From Adenophora triphylla var. japonica (Eukaryota; Streptophyta; Magnoliopsida; Asterales; Campanulaceae): 64,000 nucleotides of DNA. Positions within the stretch are counted from its first letter, which is position 1, and every line of letters starts with the position of its first letter. Positions 45,384 through 56,590 of the stretch are shown in pieces. The translations under genes were made by a program, and so were the position numbers. Under the pieces are notes generated by a model. It was not told the DNA's origin and searched no databases. It was given only the letters and a program-made list of their open reading frames with translations. Where the stretch lies: contig JAFEMH010000984.1 in NCBI GenBank assembly GCA_022495995.1, forward strand, positions 186,001 through 250,000, given 5' to 3'.

Positions 45384-47190
45384 TTGCTAATTGTAATGCT
45401 CATTGGTTATCACAAAATAGAGGAACCTGGAGTCGATTTGAGATACCAAAAGCGTATAAGAGAGAAAGTAACCAAGTAATCTCACAGCAGCAATTAGCAA
45501 GAGCTCTATATTCTGCCTCAGCAGAAGATCTTGAGACAACTGTTTGTTTCTTACACTTCCAAGATATCAAAGAAGACCCAAGAAACATGCAGAAACCTGA
45601 GAGAGACCTTCTTGTTGTAGGACATCCCATAGTTGTTAAAGGCGAGAGGCGGGCGAGAAGATCCTAGAAAAGGCGAATGGCGAGGCGGTTGAAAGGCAAG
45701 CAAGACGGTAAAATAGAACAAAAGGAATAGTAAAATAATATATATGTAAAATATATTAAGCAAAGCTTAAACATGTTAAGAACAAGAATTTTGCATTAAA
45801 TAAAGGTCACAATTTCACATGTAATAGCAACTTAACACAACTAAAACACCAAAAAGTGAGAATTCTAAGACAAAAAATACATTTTATGTTCAAATCAGTA
45901 AACAAGTAGCCGTTTAAAAGCGTGAAATAGGTGAATTCGAATATATAATTTCAAATGTATAATCCATAACTAGTGATGAACATAAGATAGAGTTAAAACT
46001 TCAAATGACTAAGGAGACCGAAAGTAAAGCGAAAAAACAAATTAAATTATTAAGCATATTAAAATTTGCAAACCTCCCTATAAAAATTTGAATAAAGCAA
46101 GCTATTTGTAGTGTTTTTGTCCCACTCCTTTGTCGTCATTCTAATTTGTTATTTATCACACTTAATTTCTTTTGATCGCTCGAGAGAAATTATGGATATA
46201 TTTCTTTCTCATGTACACCACAAGCTATCTTTACTCCATATTATCTCAAAACAACGCATTAGGTAAGTTAAATTATTGAAACTAAAATTACAAAATGACC
46301 TAGCATAACACTACGCATACGCCTATTATGCCTTTTAACAAAGGCGAACTCCTCACGCCTCTCACCATAACCAAGAAACGCACGGCTTGGCCTAAAGGTG
46401 CACAACAATGACCCGCCAAAAAACCAAAAGGCGGTCGACACCTAAAGGCGCCAAAACGGCGAGATGAGAGAGAGGCGCTAGCCTTTCGCAACTATGGGAC
46501 ATCCGGCCCTAATTAGAGTCTAAAAAGCTTGAAGTTCGAGGGGTGTTGCCTAAAAAAGAAGGCCTTGACCAGGACTTCCTTTTAGATATCTGACAAGTTT
46601 GTAGGTTGCATCCAAATGAGGCTCTCTAGGGGATGACAAGAATTGACTTAAGATATGAACATGATAAGAAATCTCAGGCCTAGTAATAGTGAGATATACT
46701 AGTCTTCCCACAAGCCTTCTATAAATAGGGATCCTTAAGCAAATTCCCTTTATCAGCAGCCAAAGTGTGATGAGTTTCCATAGGAACTTTAGCAGGTCTA
46801 GCATCCTCTAGTTTAGTATCCCTTAAAATGTCAAGAGTGTACTTCCTTTGATGCAAATAGAGACCCTTCTCGGATATAGCCACCTCTAAACCAAGAAAAT
46901 ACTTAAGGTTGCCCAAGTCCTTAATCTTGAATCTAGAATGCAAATGAGCTTTAAGCATTGTAATGGTTGAAGGATCATTACCGATTATGACTATGTCATC
47001 CACATAAACTAGAATTGATGTACAATGAAGAAGCGGTCTTTAGAATGAAAAGAGAGTGATCAACATGAGATTGAGTGAAGCCAAACTCAAGGAGAGGCAT
47101 TGAAAACTTGTGAAACCATTGTCTTGGAGCACTTAAGCCTATAGAGAGACTTAAGTAGTTTGCAAACAATGGGAGAGGAACCTTGATGTT
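45384..47190 (-). mobile_element. Ty1/copia pol fragment, copy 3 (longer)
   Basis: RNase H part 45400-45630 and RT part 46550-47003 (starts at MDDIVIIGND, whose MDD belongs to the YVDD-type catalytic site, and contains [25 protein letters not shown]) on the minus strand. Frames continue to about 47190 with a KLLKSLYRLK motif (usually YGLKQ). It is split by the hAT-type insert 45628-46496. Confidence 0.85.
45628..46496. mobile_element. Non-autonomous hAT-type element in copia (copy 3)
   Basis: Same element and same 8-bp GGACATCC duplication (45620-45627 and 46497-46504) as in copy 2, also 869 bp. It was copied along with the segment rather than inserted twice. Confidence 0.8.
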
Positions 47191-48304
47191 ACAGTTTCAA
47201 ACAGTTTCGGTTCGAGGCAGTTTCGAATCCGGCCGATTTCGGTTCGTGGCGGTTCAATGTGTAGGTGTAAGTGCCCTAGGCCTATAGAGATAGACTTATT
47301 TGTAATGTCATTATTCATTTATATGAGAGAGAGTTATTTTGATTATTATATATGTTTGCATGTTTACTTTAATAATCGTGTCCACTAGTACTTATGAAGA
47401 ACTAGTATGAAGTTTAATGGATAATCATGTGATGGTTATATGCATGGGATGCACATTAAATTCATGGGTACTTGTTGGAGAACAAGGTACTGGACTTGAC
47501 CCATTATGAGATTTATGTCATGGTCAAATGTCATAATTAAATCTCATATAGTTATATCATTGATATCCTTTGACCTGAGATTATCATTGTCTTCCACTCG
47601 AGGAATATTGTGTTTGATATAGTTTAACGTTGTCTTTAACCGGATAACAATAAGGGCTATTATTGGCATGATAGGATTCTTGTTGGGAAGAATGATAAGT
47701 CAAGATGGAAATTTGTCCCTCGTAAAAAGAGATGTTTGCTAGGCCACTCGTAAGTAAGATTGATGATGTACATGGCCATGTCCGAATGAATTAATGTGAT
47801 TAAATATAATTCGATTGATCAATTTACTTAGTAACGAGAAAGCATTGAACAATATATGTTCAATATAACATCGTGTGACAATGGGATTGTGATATGTTCT
47901 ATGTAGGAAATCGAACTTAATATTATATTATTTGGGTAGGCATGATGGCTTGCTAGAGTCCGCTCATGTCTTATGAGGATCGATGTGATCGAACTCATTG
48001 CCAACATAATATAGTCCTATGGGGTCACACGCATCAAACGAATTGTCAAAAATGGAAATTATGGAATCTGGGCAGATGGGCGACCGCCCAAGTGTACCAT
48101 GGGCGACCGCCCAGTTGTTAATCGTTGACTTGGGCGACCGCTCAAAGGGTATGGGCAACCGCTCACATGTTATTCGAAATTGTGCATTGGTAGCTGTACA
48201 GGTGGGTGAAATTACCCGGATTTCTCGCGCGTGTGAATGTGTGCCCAAATTTTGTTTTTGTTGGATTCACGCGAGTTTGAAGACATCCGGTTTAATTTGA
48301 AAAA
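47191..48304. other. Unassigned sequence between copia fragment and PBS-like site
   Basis: There is no coding exon. Direct repeats of GTTTCGGTTCG / GATTTCGGTTCG lie near 47203-47233. Four near-palindromic motifs GGGCGACCGCCC or variants lie at 48078, 48101, 48132 and 48153. It could be leader of a second, truncated Tat-type copy, or another decayed retroelement. Confidence 0.35.
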
Positions 48305-48315
48305 CGGAGTCGCCA
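48305..48315 (-). other. PBS-like site (tRNA-Arg type) next to the LTR
   Basis: The minus strand reads TGGCGACTCCG eight bases beyond the LTR end. A GGCGACTCCGCTGGGG-type primer-binding site is characteristic of Ogre/Tat elements; here the match stops after CTCCG. Such a site should follow a 5' LTR, so its place after this 3' LTR is unexpected. Confidence 0.45.
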
Positions 48316-48323
48316 CGCCATTT

Positions 48324-49956
48324 TGATTACCTCAAAACTTTGAAAAAAAGGTTTTATGGGTTCGGAGGTTAAGTTACCCCTTGGGAAGAACGTTTGGCGT
48401 TCACCCAAAGTGCCTTGCCGGAGCAAGTCTCCCATGATTTCATTAATCGTGATTGCTTGCGTGCTTTCTTGTGTGCATGTGTTTGAAAATAAGGAGGGAA
48501 TGTCCCAGTCGTCTTCCGGACGTACAAACCATTTGTTGGTTGTCGCTCGGGATTTCTTGGAATTTATGTATTCGGGATTATGATCCCGTCCTCATCTTGT
48601 GACTTGTGATCATCGCATTTTAACCTCGGGACCCTCGGGACTTGCGTGATCGAGAGAATGACTCTCTTTATGGTCAAAGATGAGGTTCTTTAGAAAAGGA
48701 AGGTCCTTAGCCCATCAATCATACGCTTTAAGACGGTCGAGCTCGTATAGATGCTTCATACTCTTTCTTAAGCGATAATTGGAGATATAGGGTTCAAGGT
48801 TGTCCCTTTCTAAAGAGATATGGAACCTTTAATGGAAGGAACGATGTAAAGATAGGATCTTTTACACCGGTCCGTTCCAAGGTTGCTAATGGGGACATGG
48901 GGGAATGCATGTAAAAATGACACTTTTAGTGAAAAGATGGCATTTTAGAGTTGCAAATGATGCACTTAGTTTAAAGAAATGATCTTTATTGCAAATGATG
49001 CATAAAGATTTGATTTTTATGCAAATGATGCATTTTTGTTGAAGAAATTGGCATTCATTATGCAAATGATGCATAAAGATTGCATTTTGAAAAGCATATG
49101 ATGCTAGTTTATGGTAAAGACATGGTCTTTAAGGAAAATGATGCTTGGAAAAGTGATTTTGGATGCAAATGATGCATTTTGATTGAAAAAGATTTGATTT
49201 TTATATGCAAAGGATGCATGAAGATGACATTTTTATTTGAAAATGGGGGTTTTAGGTGCAAAGGATGCACCTTTATGGGAAAAGACTACATTTTTATGAC
49301 AAATGATGTCTAATGCATGCAAAAGGGGAAGGGGAATATGAAGATATGATCTTTAATCTACGAGTCCCAAGCAATATAAAGGTAATGCAATGAGCAATTT
49401 ATAAAGCAATTAGGATGCGAGGTTAGGGCGTGCGAGGTTACCAGTGGCTTCCTTCTTCTTCGGGCGGAGCTAGGAGGAGAGATTGGTCTTGGATCTTCAA
49501 GGAGGAGGGAGGGAGCTTCTTGGCCTTCTTCTTCACCTTCTTGGATCTTCAACAGCCTCTTGGGAGTATTTCTTCGTATTATGTGTGGTGTTGTTGGAAA
49601 TTGTTGTTGTTAATTGTTGTGTGTTGAAATGGGTAGAGGAGGCCTCTATTTATAGGCAGTCTGGATAAGGCTAATGAAGCCGTGCGGCTAAGGGCAGCGA
49701 GCTAATGCAGCCGTGCGGCATTATCCACAATGACTCAGCATTCTAGAACCATGCAAGGTGGCAAATTCTAGAACCTTCCCTCCTAATTAAGAAAAACGTG
49801 TTTCTTAATTAGGAAGGATCCCTTTCAGCCCTTATTTAATTAAAAACAGTTAGGAATGTTTGGAACACTAGGAAAGGTACTGGGAATTACCGAAAAACTT
49901 ACCGAAATTACCGAAAAATTTAACCGGAAGGCATGAGCCAGATTTGGGTACTTACA
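48324..49956 (-). repeat. LTR of element 2 (about 1633 bp)
   Basis: Read on the minus strand it starts TGTAAGTACCC right after the polypurine tract and ends GGTAATCA. It contains many interspersed copies of a GCAAATGATGCAT motif (about 48950-49320) and the TATA box at 49647-49654. TG...CA ends, the flanking polypurine tract and the PBS-like site agree on both boundaries. Confidence 0.7.
49647..49654 (-). promoter_or_regulatory. LTR TATA box of element 2
   Basis: The minus strand reads CCTATAAATAGAGG, a textbook plant TATA box about 300 bp into the LTR, consistent with U3 promoter position and minus orientation. Confidence 0.65.
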
Positions 49957-49968
49957 GAAGCCCCTCGG
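49957..49968 (-). other. Polypurine tract of element 2
   Basis: The minus strand reads CCGAGGGGCTTC directly before TGTAAG, matching the GGGGGCTTC-TG arrangement of element 1. Confidence 0.55.
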
Positions 49969-49984
49969 CAACGTCACTTGCAAG

Positions 49985-50400
49985 GCGAGTGGGGTTGTCG
50001 ATAGAAAAGGATCCGATATGGCGAATGCTGAGACGGATTGGGTGACCAAGGTGGTCGAGTGGCTGAACCTCTTATGAAAGGCAACCTACGTATCCCGGAG
50101 GAATCAAGCCAGGCCGTAGTTCAGAAAAGATCCGCTGAGGAAAGGCGAAGAGAAACTGGTCTCTTGCTGGGGAAATAGAAGGGAAAATGACCTAGGAGGT
50201 CAGGCAATTGATCCTACTGGGGATATGCTAGAAGTGACAAAGGTGGTCGGATAACAAAGTCTCTTATGAGAGACTACTTCATCACTGAGGAGTGACGGAG
50301 GAGAAAAGGGTGACCAAAGTGGTCGGATGGCTGGACCTTTTATAAAAGGCTACCTACGTATCCCGGAGGAATCAAGCCTTGATCGTAGTTCGAGCATCAC
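49985..50400. repeat. Imperfect ~145-bp repeats in the element 2 3' region
   Basis: GTGAC.AA.GTGGTCG followed by CTCTTATGA (or variant) recurs near 50041, 50234 and 50310. The first and third units also share CCTACGTATCCCGGAGGAAT. Confidence 0.55.
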
Positions 50401-50437
50401 TAGATAGGTAGGAACGATGTCTAGGATCCTCGAGGGT

Positions 50438-50571
50438 TTGACAATTAATGGAGGATGTCACACGATTGACAATTAATGGAGGTTGTCACACGATTGACAA
50501 TTAATGGAGGTTGTCACACGATTGACAATTAATGGAGGTTGTCACGATTGACAATTAATGGAGGTTGTCAC
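50438..50571. repeat. 28-bp minisatellite, 5 units
   Basis: Units begin TTGACAATTAATGGAGG at 50438, 50466, 50494, 50522 and 50548; the fourth is 2 bp shorter. A related single GACAATTCGGAGGTTGTCAC lies at about 51231. Confidence 0.9.
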
Positions 50572-50587
50572 CTGAGGAAAGCTGGAG

Positions 50588-51195
50588 CTTACGTCACTAT
50601 CGAGAAGATAGAGGTAGCTAAAGTTGAGAGAAACTTGAGCGTACGTCACTATTCGAGATAGAGGTAGCTTAAGTTGAGAGAAACTTGAGCGTACGTCACT
50701 ATTCGGGATAGAGGTAGCTTAAGTTGAGAGAAACTTGAGCGTACGTCACTATTCGGGATAGAGGTAGCTTAAGTTGAGAGAAACTTGAGCGTACGTCACT
50801 ATTCGGGATAGAGGTAGCTTAAGTTGAGAGAAACTTGAGCGTACGTCACTATTCGGGATAGAGGTAGCTTAAGTTGAGAGAAACTTGAGCGTACGTCACT
50901 ATTCGGGATAGAGGTAGCTTAAGTTGAGAGAAACTTGAGCGTACGTCACTATTCGGGATAGAGGTAGCTTAAGTTGAGAGAAATTTGAGCGTACGTCACT
51001 ATTCGGGATAGAGGTAGCTTAAGTTGAGAGAAACTTGAGCGTACGTCACTATTCGGGATAGAGGTAGCTTAAGTTGATAGAAACTTGAGCGTACGTCACT
51101 ATTCGGAATAGAGGTAGCTTAAGTTGATAGAAACTTGAGCGTACGTCACTATTCGAGATAGAGGTAGCTTAAGTTAAGAGAACTTAGCATACGTC
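50588..51195. repeat. 50-bp minisatellite, about 12 units
   Basis: The unit contains ACTTGAGCGTACGTCACTAT and GATAGAGGTAGCTTAAGTTG. Central units are almost identical; the first and last two diverge, the usual sign of homogenisation in the array centre. Confidence 0.92.
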
Positions 51196-51612
51196 GCTAT
51201 CCGGGATAGAGGTAGGCTCAGTTTAGAGTTTTGACAATTCGGAGGTTGTCACCTAGCGTTATCCCGTTATAACGGAATTAACGGAGGCGACTGGGAAGAA
51301 AGCTTAATTGCTTCAGAAATAAGGGACATCTTACGAAAAAGATGTTATCTTGGTTAAAGATAACGGAAATTGCATGCCCAAGTGGAAGGTCCGGGGGCGG
51401 GATTGTAATTTTACGCTCGGAGCGAATGAGGCCGCCGGCATGAGATGGAGAAAAAGTAGCCGTACGGCTAGAGATCTATTTTTTCCAGATTATTTAAAAT
51501 CAGATTTGAACGGGCCATTGGCATTGCATTGCCGCCCAAGAACGCAGAGAGAGAGAAGAGAGGAAGAGAATTTCGAAATTCTTTCAATCCCCTTGCTTCC
51601 CTTTGATTTGAG
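51196..51612. other. Upstream region of the first antisense gene of element 2
   Basis: No coding exon is supported. A TATTTAAA motif near 51489 on the plus strand is a possible TATA box about 120 bp upstream of the ATG at 51613. Confidence 0.35.
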
Positions 51613-54207
51613 ATGGATCCGGAGGGCAATCCCATACCGAGGCAAGCAAGAAGAAACATCTCGGCGGCCGCTCGGAGGAGGAGAAAGGAGCTCGTGCGAA
51701 CGGAAAGAAAGTATGACTTTCTTACGCCTCCGTCGGAGCTTTACCCGGGGAGAAGAGAGCATAAATCAACGAACCCGCGATCGGTTGGGGTAAGCATTCT
51801 TAATTTGCTCAATTCCGTCGATTTTGATTGAATTTTGAATGATTTAGGGCTTGACCCGAATTTAGGAATTTTCTAGGATTTTTGAATGACTTTGAGACAT
51901 TGATGAATAACCTATGAGGCTAAGAATATGCAATGTGCAATTTGTTTGACAAAAATAATGGGAATGACCCACTTTTTTTCTCGCAAATAAAGTAAGAATG
52001 AAAAAATTGTCTAAAGTGAGACGGAGTTCTTGCATGTGCTAGAACTAGGTCAAAATTTTGAGAAAACATGATTTTGGAAGATGAAAAGGATTCATGCATG
52101 CCATTTTTGAAAGAATAATGCTTATGTGCAAAGAATTGTGAAAATTGTGATTTTGTGCTTTAGGAAAGCAATGGGACTTGACATGACGCGTTTCAAGTGA
52201 TGAAAGACGCTTTTTGATGCAAATGATGCTAGAAAAACTTTTGTGAATGCTTTTCTTTTGAAAACATGTGCGCTTTTGTGAATATATGCATGTTTTTTTT
52301 TGAAAATGATGAATGATTGACACACTTTTTTTTGTTTGTGCTTGTCTACAGGAGAACAAGTCTAGAGGACCATCGAGATAGCGGTCGAGCTTTGGCGAGA
52401 GGATGCGGATTTTGAGAAGAATGGGGTGAACCCCAAGAATTTGGTGAGGGCTACCGGCTGTATTCATTCGTCGAGGCTATCGGCGGGGGTGTTCACATCA
52501 CCTCGAAGAGCAAGGGCTTGATCCGGGCCCTTTCGAGTTACGGTGGGGACGGTACCCATAGCTTCCATCTCGGGGGGAGAGGCGACGGTGACTCCTGCCG
52601 ACTTCACGGCTATTGCGGCCTACGGTTCACAGGGAGGCCCGTGACTTGGAGAGACCACATTACGGTGAGGAGTTCCGGGCTTTGGTTGGGTTTGAGTTGA
52701 TTCCCAAGTGGAGTATGGAGACGCGGAATGTCGAGGTGGCGGTTCAGACTTGCATGCGAGAACTTTCTTGCTAATGATGTGGCCCTTGCCAGTGGCTAGA
52801 GCCTTCGTGTGGTTGATGTTATCGGTCACTATCTTTGCTAATTCGGGACGCCGCCATGACTTGCCTCCTCGACTCTACGGAGGATGTGGATGGGATAGGG
52901 ACGGTCTCTTGGGGAGAGGCCGGATTGGCGGAGTTGTACTTCTCGTTGGACATGTACGGTCGAAACAAAGCTGCTTCCATGGGCCTTTTCATTTGCCCTT
53001 GAGGTAGTCTCCTTTCTTTTCTCTTTTCTCTTTTACGTCTTGAGACTTTTATGAGAGAGAGAGAATGACCTTTTGATGTTTTTGAACATGCGGGCACAGT
53101 TTTGCGAGGTGATCGGGTTCTTCCCTTGGAACCGGCGAGTGATGTCACCATCTTCCCTGCTATGGTTATTTGGAGGGGAGATGCGAGGGATAAATTCACG
53201 GGGAAGACCCGGATCACCTTCGACTACAAAATGGTGAGGCCGATCATCAACAAGGACGGGCACGACGGAGTGGACTTCTACCCTTGGGGCGAGGTATCAG
53301 AGAGATTTTGCTTTGGGAGATGCCATTGAGGCGACGAGGCGAGAGGAGGTGGCTCAGCTGGGCGACATGTGATGTCATTTACTTGGGGACCGTTTCTCGA
53401 GACGGCGTGGCCATGTCCCTCCATTGGACGCCATTACTCCTCACGGGATCCTCCGGCACGGATCTGCTAGCCCGGGGATTGGCCGAGAGGATGAGATTGC
53501 CAGTACCGAGCGGCGTGGCTGCGAGGAGTACTTTGACATGGACACCCCCTACGTTGTGTTTGTGGAGCGGCGCTGAGGACGCCACGAAGCTAGTGAAGGC
53601 GGCGGTCACTCGGGGATATGGGGAGGATGAGCCCTCTTGACCCGCCGATCCCTCTGCGCATCGTCCTACGTGGTCCATGGAGTACCGAGGAGGATGAGGA
53701 TACTGTCCCCGACGCTAGGGAGCCCAGATACACCTTGCCACTGACAAGACTGTAAGTATACTTTTAGGGTCTTTCCCTTTTCGGCTTTCAGATTTTACGC
53801 TTTTTGCAATTTTGAGATTTTTTACGAGATTTTTACGAGATTTTCTCTTCTTTTTCTCGGAGTTCCGGCTCGCACCTATACGATGTGGTCGGGCGGAATA
53901 AGGGGTGGAAGGACATGTGCCGGTCCCTTACGAGGAAAGCGCTGCGCCGAGCGGCGGCAGCGGATGCACGGGAGCACAGGCGCAAGAGACGGCATGTCGG
54001 GGCACGGCATCCTCTTCATCGGCCTCGGAGTACTCTTCCGGTGCCATGCCTCGGGGCGGGGACCCAGCGCCGACATTTTGGAGCGGTGGGCGAGTATGGG
54101 CACGATAATGTCCATCTATCGATGTGAGCGACCAGGAGGACCTGATGAGGGAGGCTAGCATTTATGAGCTGAGCGGCGATGAGGAGGAAGAAGAATCGGA
54201 GGCCTAG
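51613..54207 (+). pseudogene. Antisense cargo gene A of element 2: plant-mobile-domain-like, 4 exons, frameshifted
   Basis: Four plus-strand exons are suggested: 51613-51789 (MDPEGNPIPRQARRN...; donor GTAAGC), 52352-53003 (acceptor CTACAG; donor GTAGTC), 53100-53751 (acceptor GGCACAG; donor GTAAGTATA) and 53863-54207. The last ends in an acidic SGDEEEEESEA and TAG. Exon 2 carries FGEGYRLYSFVEAIGGG, THSFHLG and EATVTPADFTAI, which resemble the plant mobile domain (PMD/MAIN-like) motif of a Phe-x-Phe strand followed by VTLxD; exon 3 contains VIWRGDARDKFTG and DGVDFYPWGE. Several frameshifts (for example near 52420, 52590 and 53290) and stops break it. It is antisense to element 2, which reads minus. 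The PMD assignment is from memory and moderate. Confidence 0.5.
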
Positions 54208-54731
54208 GAGGTCTCTAGAGCAGATTTGGAACAAAAACAAACAATGAACAATTTTTATGCACACTTTGTTTATTTTTTGCTTTATTTGGGCGCCGATGGG
54301 GCGAAGACATTGTATTTATGTTTTATTTGCTTTTCTAATTCATGCTTTTTCAATTTGCATATTATCGAGCCTTGGGGCGATTTTTTGCTTGGAATCGGGT
54401 GAAGCTGGGCCAAAATGATTTATAATGGTATATAAATGCTTGAATGGCTTGGATATGTTTTTGTACGGAGTTTTGGTTGAAAAAGTGGGGTGAAAACTCC
54501 ACTTGGGCAGCAACTTTGGTTCTTTGCAGAATTTTCTGCGAGAGGGCTAATGTAGCCGTGCGGATAGGTCTGAGGGTAAATGAAGCCGTGCGGCTCACGG
54601 TTACGTGCAGGCGGTTATTTTACGAATAAAAGCAAGGCTTGGCCATTTCATTTCATTTTCAACATAGACTTGTCCCAATTGTTCCCAGAGCACATTTTGG
54701 ACCTAAAAGCACCATCTTTGATCATTTTGCG
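54208..54731. other. Spacer between the two antisense genes
   Basis: AT-rich, no coding exon. A TAATG.AGCCGTGCGG motif occurs twice here (54549, 54578) and also in the LTR (about 49672 and 49701), showing shared element-derived sequence. Confidence 0.4.
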
Positions 54732-56230
54732 ATGGAGAAGCCCGTCGGATTGCAAAGGGGAAGCGAGACCGTTTTTGTCCGATCTTCAATCTTGGGTGAG
54801 ACACAACTTCCAATCTCATAGGGGACTGCTTGATTCTTCCTTCAAGATCAAGTCTTTATGGCATTTGAGGATCTCCCGCCCGATTGGGACCTTTTGAGAG
54901 CAGCGGCAAAGTTACAGGACGTCAGGAGACATGTTTCTTGCTTTTCTTACAACGAGATTGTCCCGACGCATGAAGACTTCCGAGCCTTGATTGGGGGTCC
55001 GAGATTGAGGCTATATCTATTCCGCTGATCGGAGACGTGCCGGTGGCGGTAAAGCTTGCATCTTTTCTGCGAGATTCCTTTGGGAGAGGCGAGAGGATGA
55101 TGATAGCCCCGGATAGGATTGACCTTTCGATATCCGGGCGAGGTTTGGGTCTCCGAGATATGGCTGCGACCACGGTGGCTATGGACGCATTCATCCTTTG
55201 CATATTCTACGTTACATTCCTTCTTTGAGTCCGTGGGGATCTGTCATAGTGGTCTCTTGGACATGGTTAGAGGCTGCAAGGTGGGAAGGATATTGTCCCG
55301 TTGGTTTTGGGAGAGACACTTCATGGGATTGACGGGATGGCTCGGGAGACCATTTCATGAGATCAGGAGTCAGTGTGTTGACCTTATGGGCTGCGGGAGA
55401 GGCTCGGGGCTTTGCCGGGGGCTTTGCCGACTCGGTGCCCTTGGGTGATTTCTCGGAGAGGTGCGCGAGGCAACAGGACCCGGGGTAGGCGGGAGGCGAC
55501 GATGGCTAGGCTATCCACTTCGGACATCCGTTGGTGGATACCTCATTGGAGGTTGCGGACCGGGGAGGATATTTCGGGAGTCCTATATCGTGAGGGTTCC
55601 GGGATTCTCTTGGTCATCCTTCTACATACCCCGCTTAGTATCCGGGCGGTTTGGGGCTTTACGGGAGCCATTGAGTGATTGGGAGGACATCCGGACCATG
55701 GAGGTGGTGTCATTGGACATGAGGATCCGGCCGGCTTCTCTTTCTTCTCGAGGGCTTGGACATATCTTTGCTTTCCCACCCGGGGCTATCTTCGGGAGCG
55801 GGAAGAGCACCATCTTGACCACTTTGTCTACTTGGGTAGTACGAGAGGGAGATGGGAGCGACTCGGGTCATCTTGGAGGAGAGACGTCGAGCTTTATTGG
55901 GAGGCGAAGCTGCGACTCGAGTAGGACTTTGAGGGAGGCGAGGCTAAGGCGAGTCGCCATAACCGGTCAGGTGACTTGGTCGGGGATATGGAGGCTCGGT
56001 ACAAGAGGTTGTCAGAGGTCGCTCCTTTGGCGAGGCTCGGAGGGAGGAGGTGCGGACTCGTGCTCGGATAGAGAGAGCACTTATTGACACGGGTTTGGTA
56101 GAGGCTCCGGTGAGGATACCGGAGGTCGGGATGAGGATACCGAGCATCATAGATAAAAGAGGAAGAAGACTCGACGGGGCCGAGGAAAAGGGAAAAGACC
56201 AAAGAAGACTCGGCGAATGACGGCGACGGA
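54732..56230 (+). pseudogene. Antisense cargo gene B of element 2: DUF7745/aminotransferase-like, frameshifted
   Basis: The likely start is ATG 54732 (MEKPVGLQRGSETVFVRSS). Pieces in different frames read MAFEDLPPDWDLLRAAAK, SYNEIVPTHEDFRALIGG, GDVPVAVKLASFLRDSFG and RMMIAPDRIDL, and later RVPGFSWSSFYIPRLVS. These resemble the DUF7745-type 'plant mobile/aminotransferase-like' proteins often carried by plant retroelements. The tail is rich in Glu, Asp and Lys near 56155-56215. At least six frame changes or stops lie between 54800 and 56150. It lies on the strand opposite to pol. Family assignment is tentative. Confidence 0.45.
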
Positions 56231-56590
56231 TCTTTTCTTAGGATTCCCTTATTGCCATTTTGCAAACACATTAGTTTATTTAGGCATTTTATTGTATTTT
56301 AGATCTTTGTAGCAGGTTAGCAGAGTCAAGAGGTAGACCGTGCTTGAACTCATCAAGAAGTTTTTAACTTGTAATGAACAAGAAATATTATCTTAAAAAT
56401 TAGTCAAGACACATTTCATGGAAATTCAAATGTCTTTTTTTTTTTTATTGATTAGGACACATTTCATGGAAACTTAATCGTCCTTTTTATTGTTTAGACC
56501 GAACCATATATGGCTGCCTACGTTCCCCTTTTACAAGAAAGACTAAGGGGCTCAGGTCTTCGTAGTTCATTCTGGTGAACTAATTTTTTC

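Larger units (their letters stand above)
34605..47190. repeat. Segmental duplication copy 3
   Basis: It abuts copy 2 at about 34604/34605 inside the copia sequence. It carries left-hand material (kinase 3' exons, MITEs) shared with copy 1 but absent from copy 2, and its copia fragment extends about 390 bp further right than that of copy 2. Confidence 0.8.

Noticed and set aside
51350..51793. 147-codon plus-strand ORF
   Set aside because: It overlaps the better-supported exon 51613-51789 (proper GTAAGC donor, retroelement-type sequence) in another frame and has no recognisable domain.
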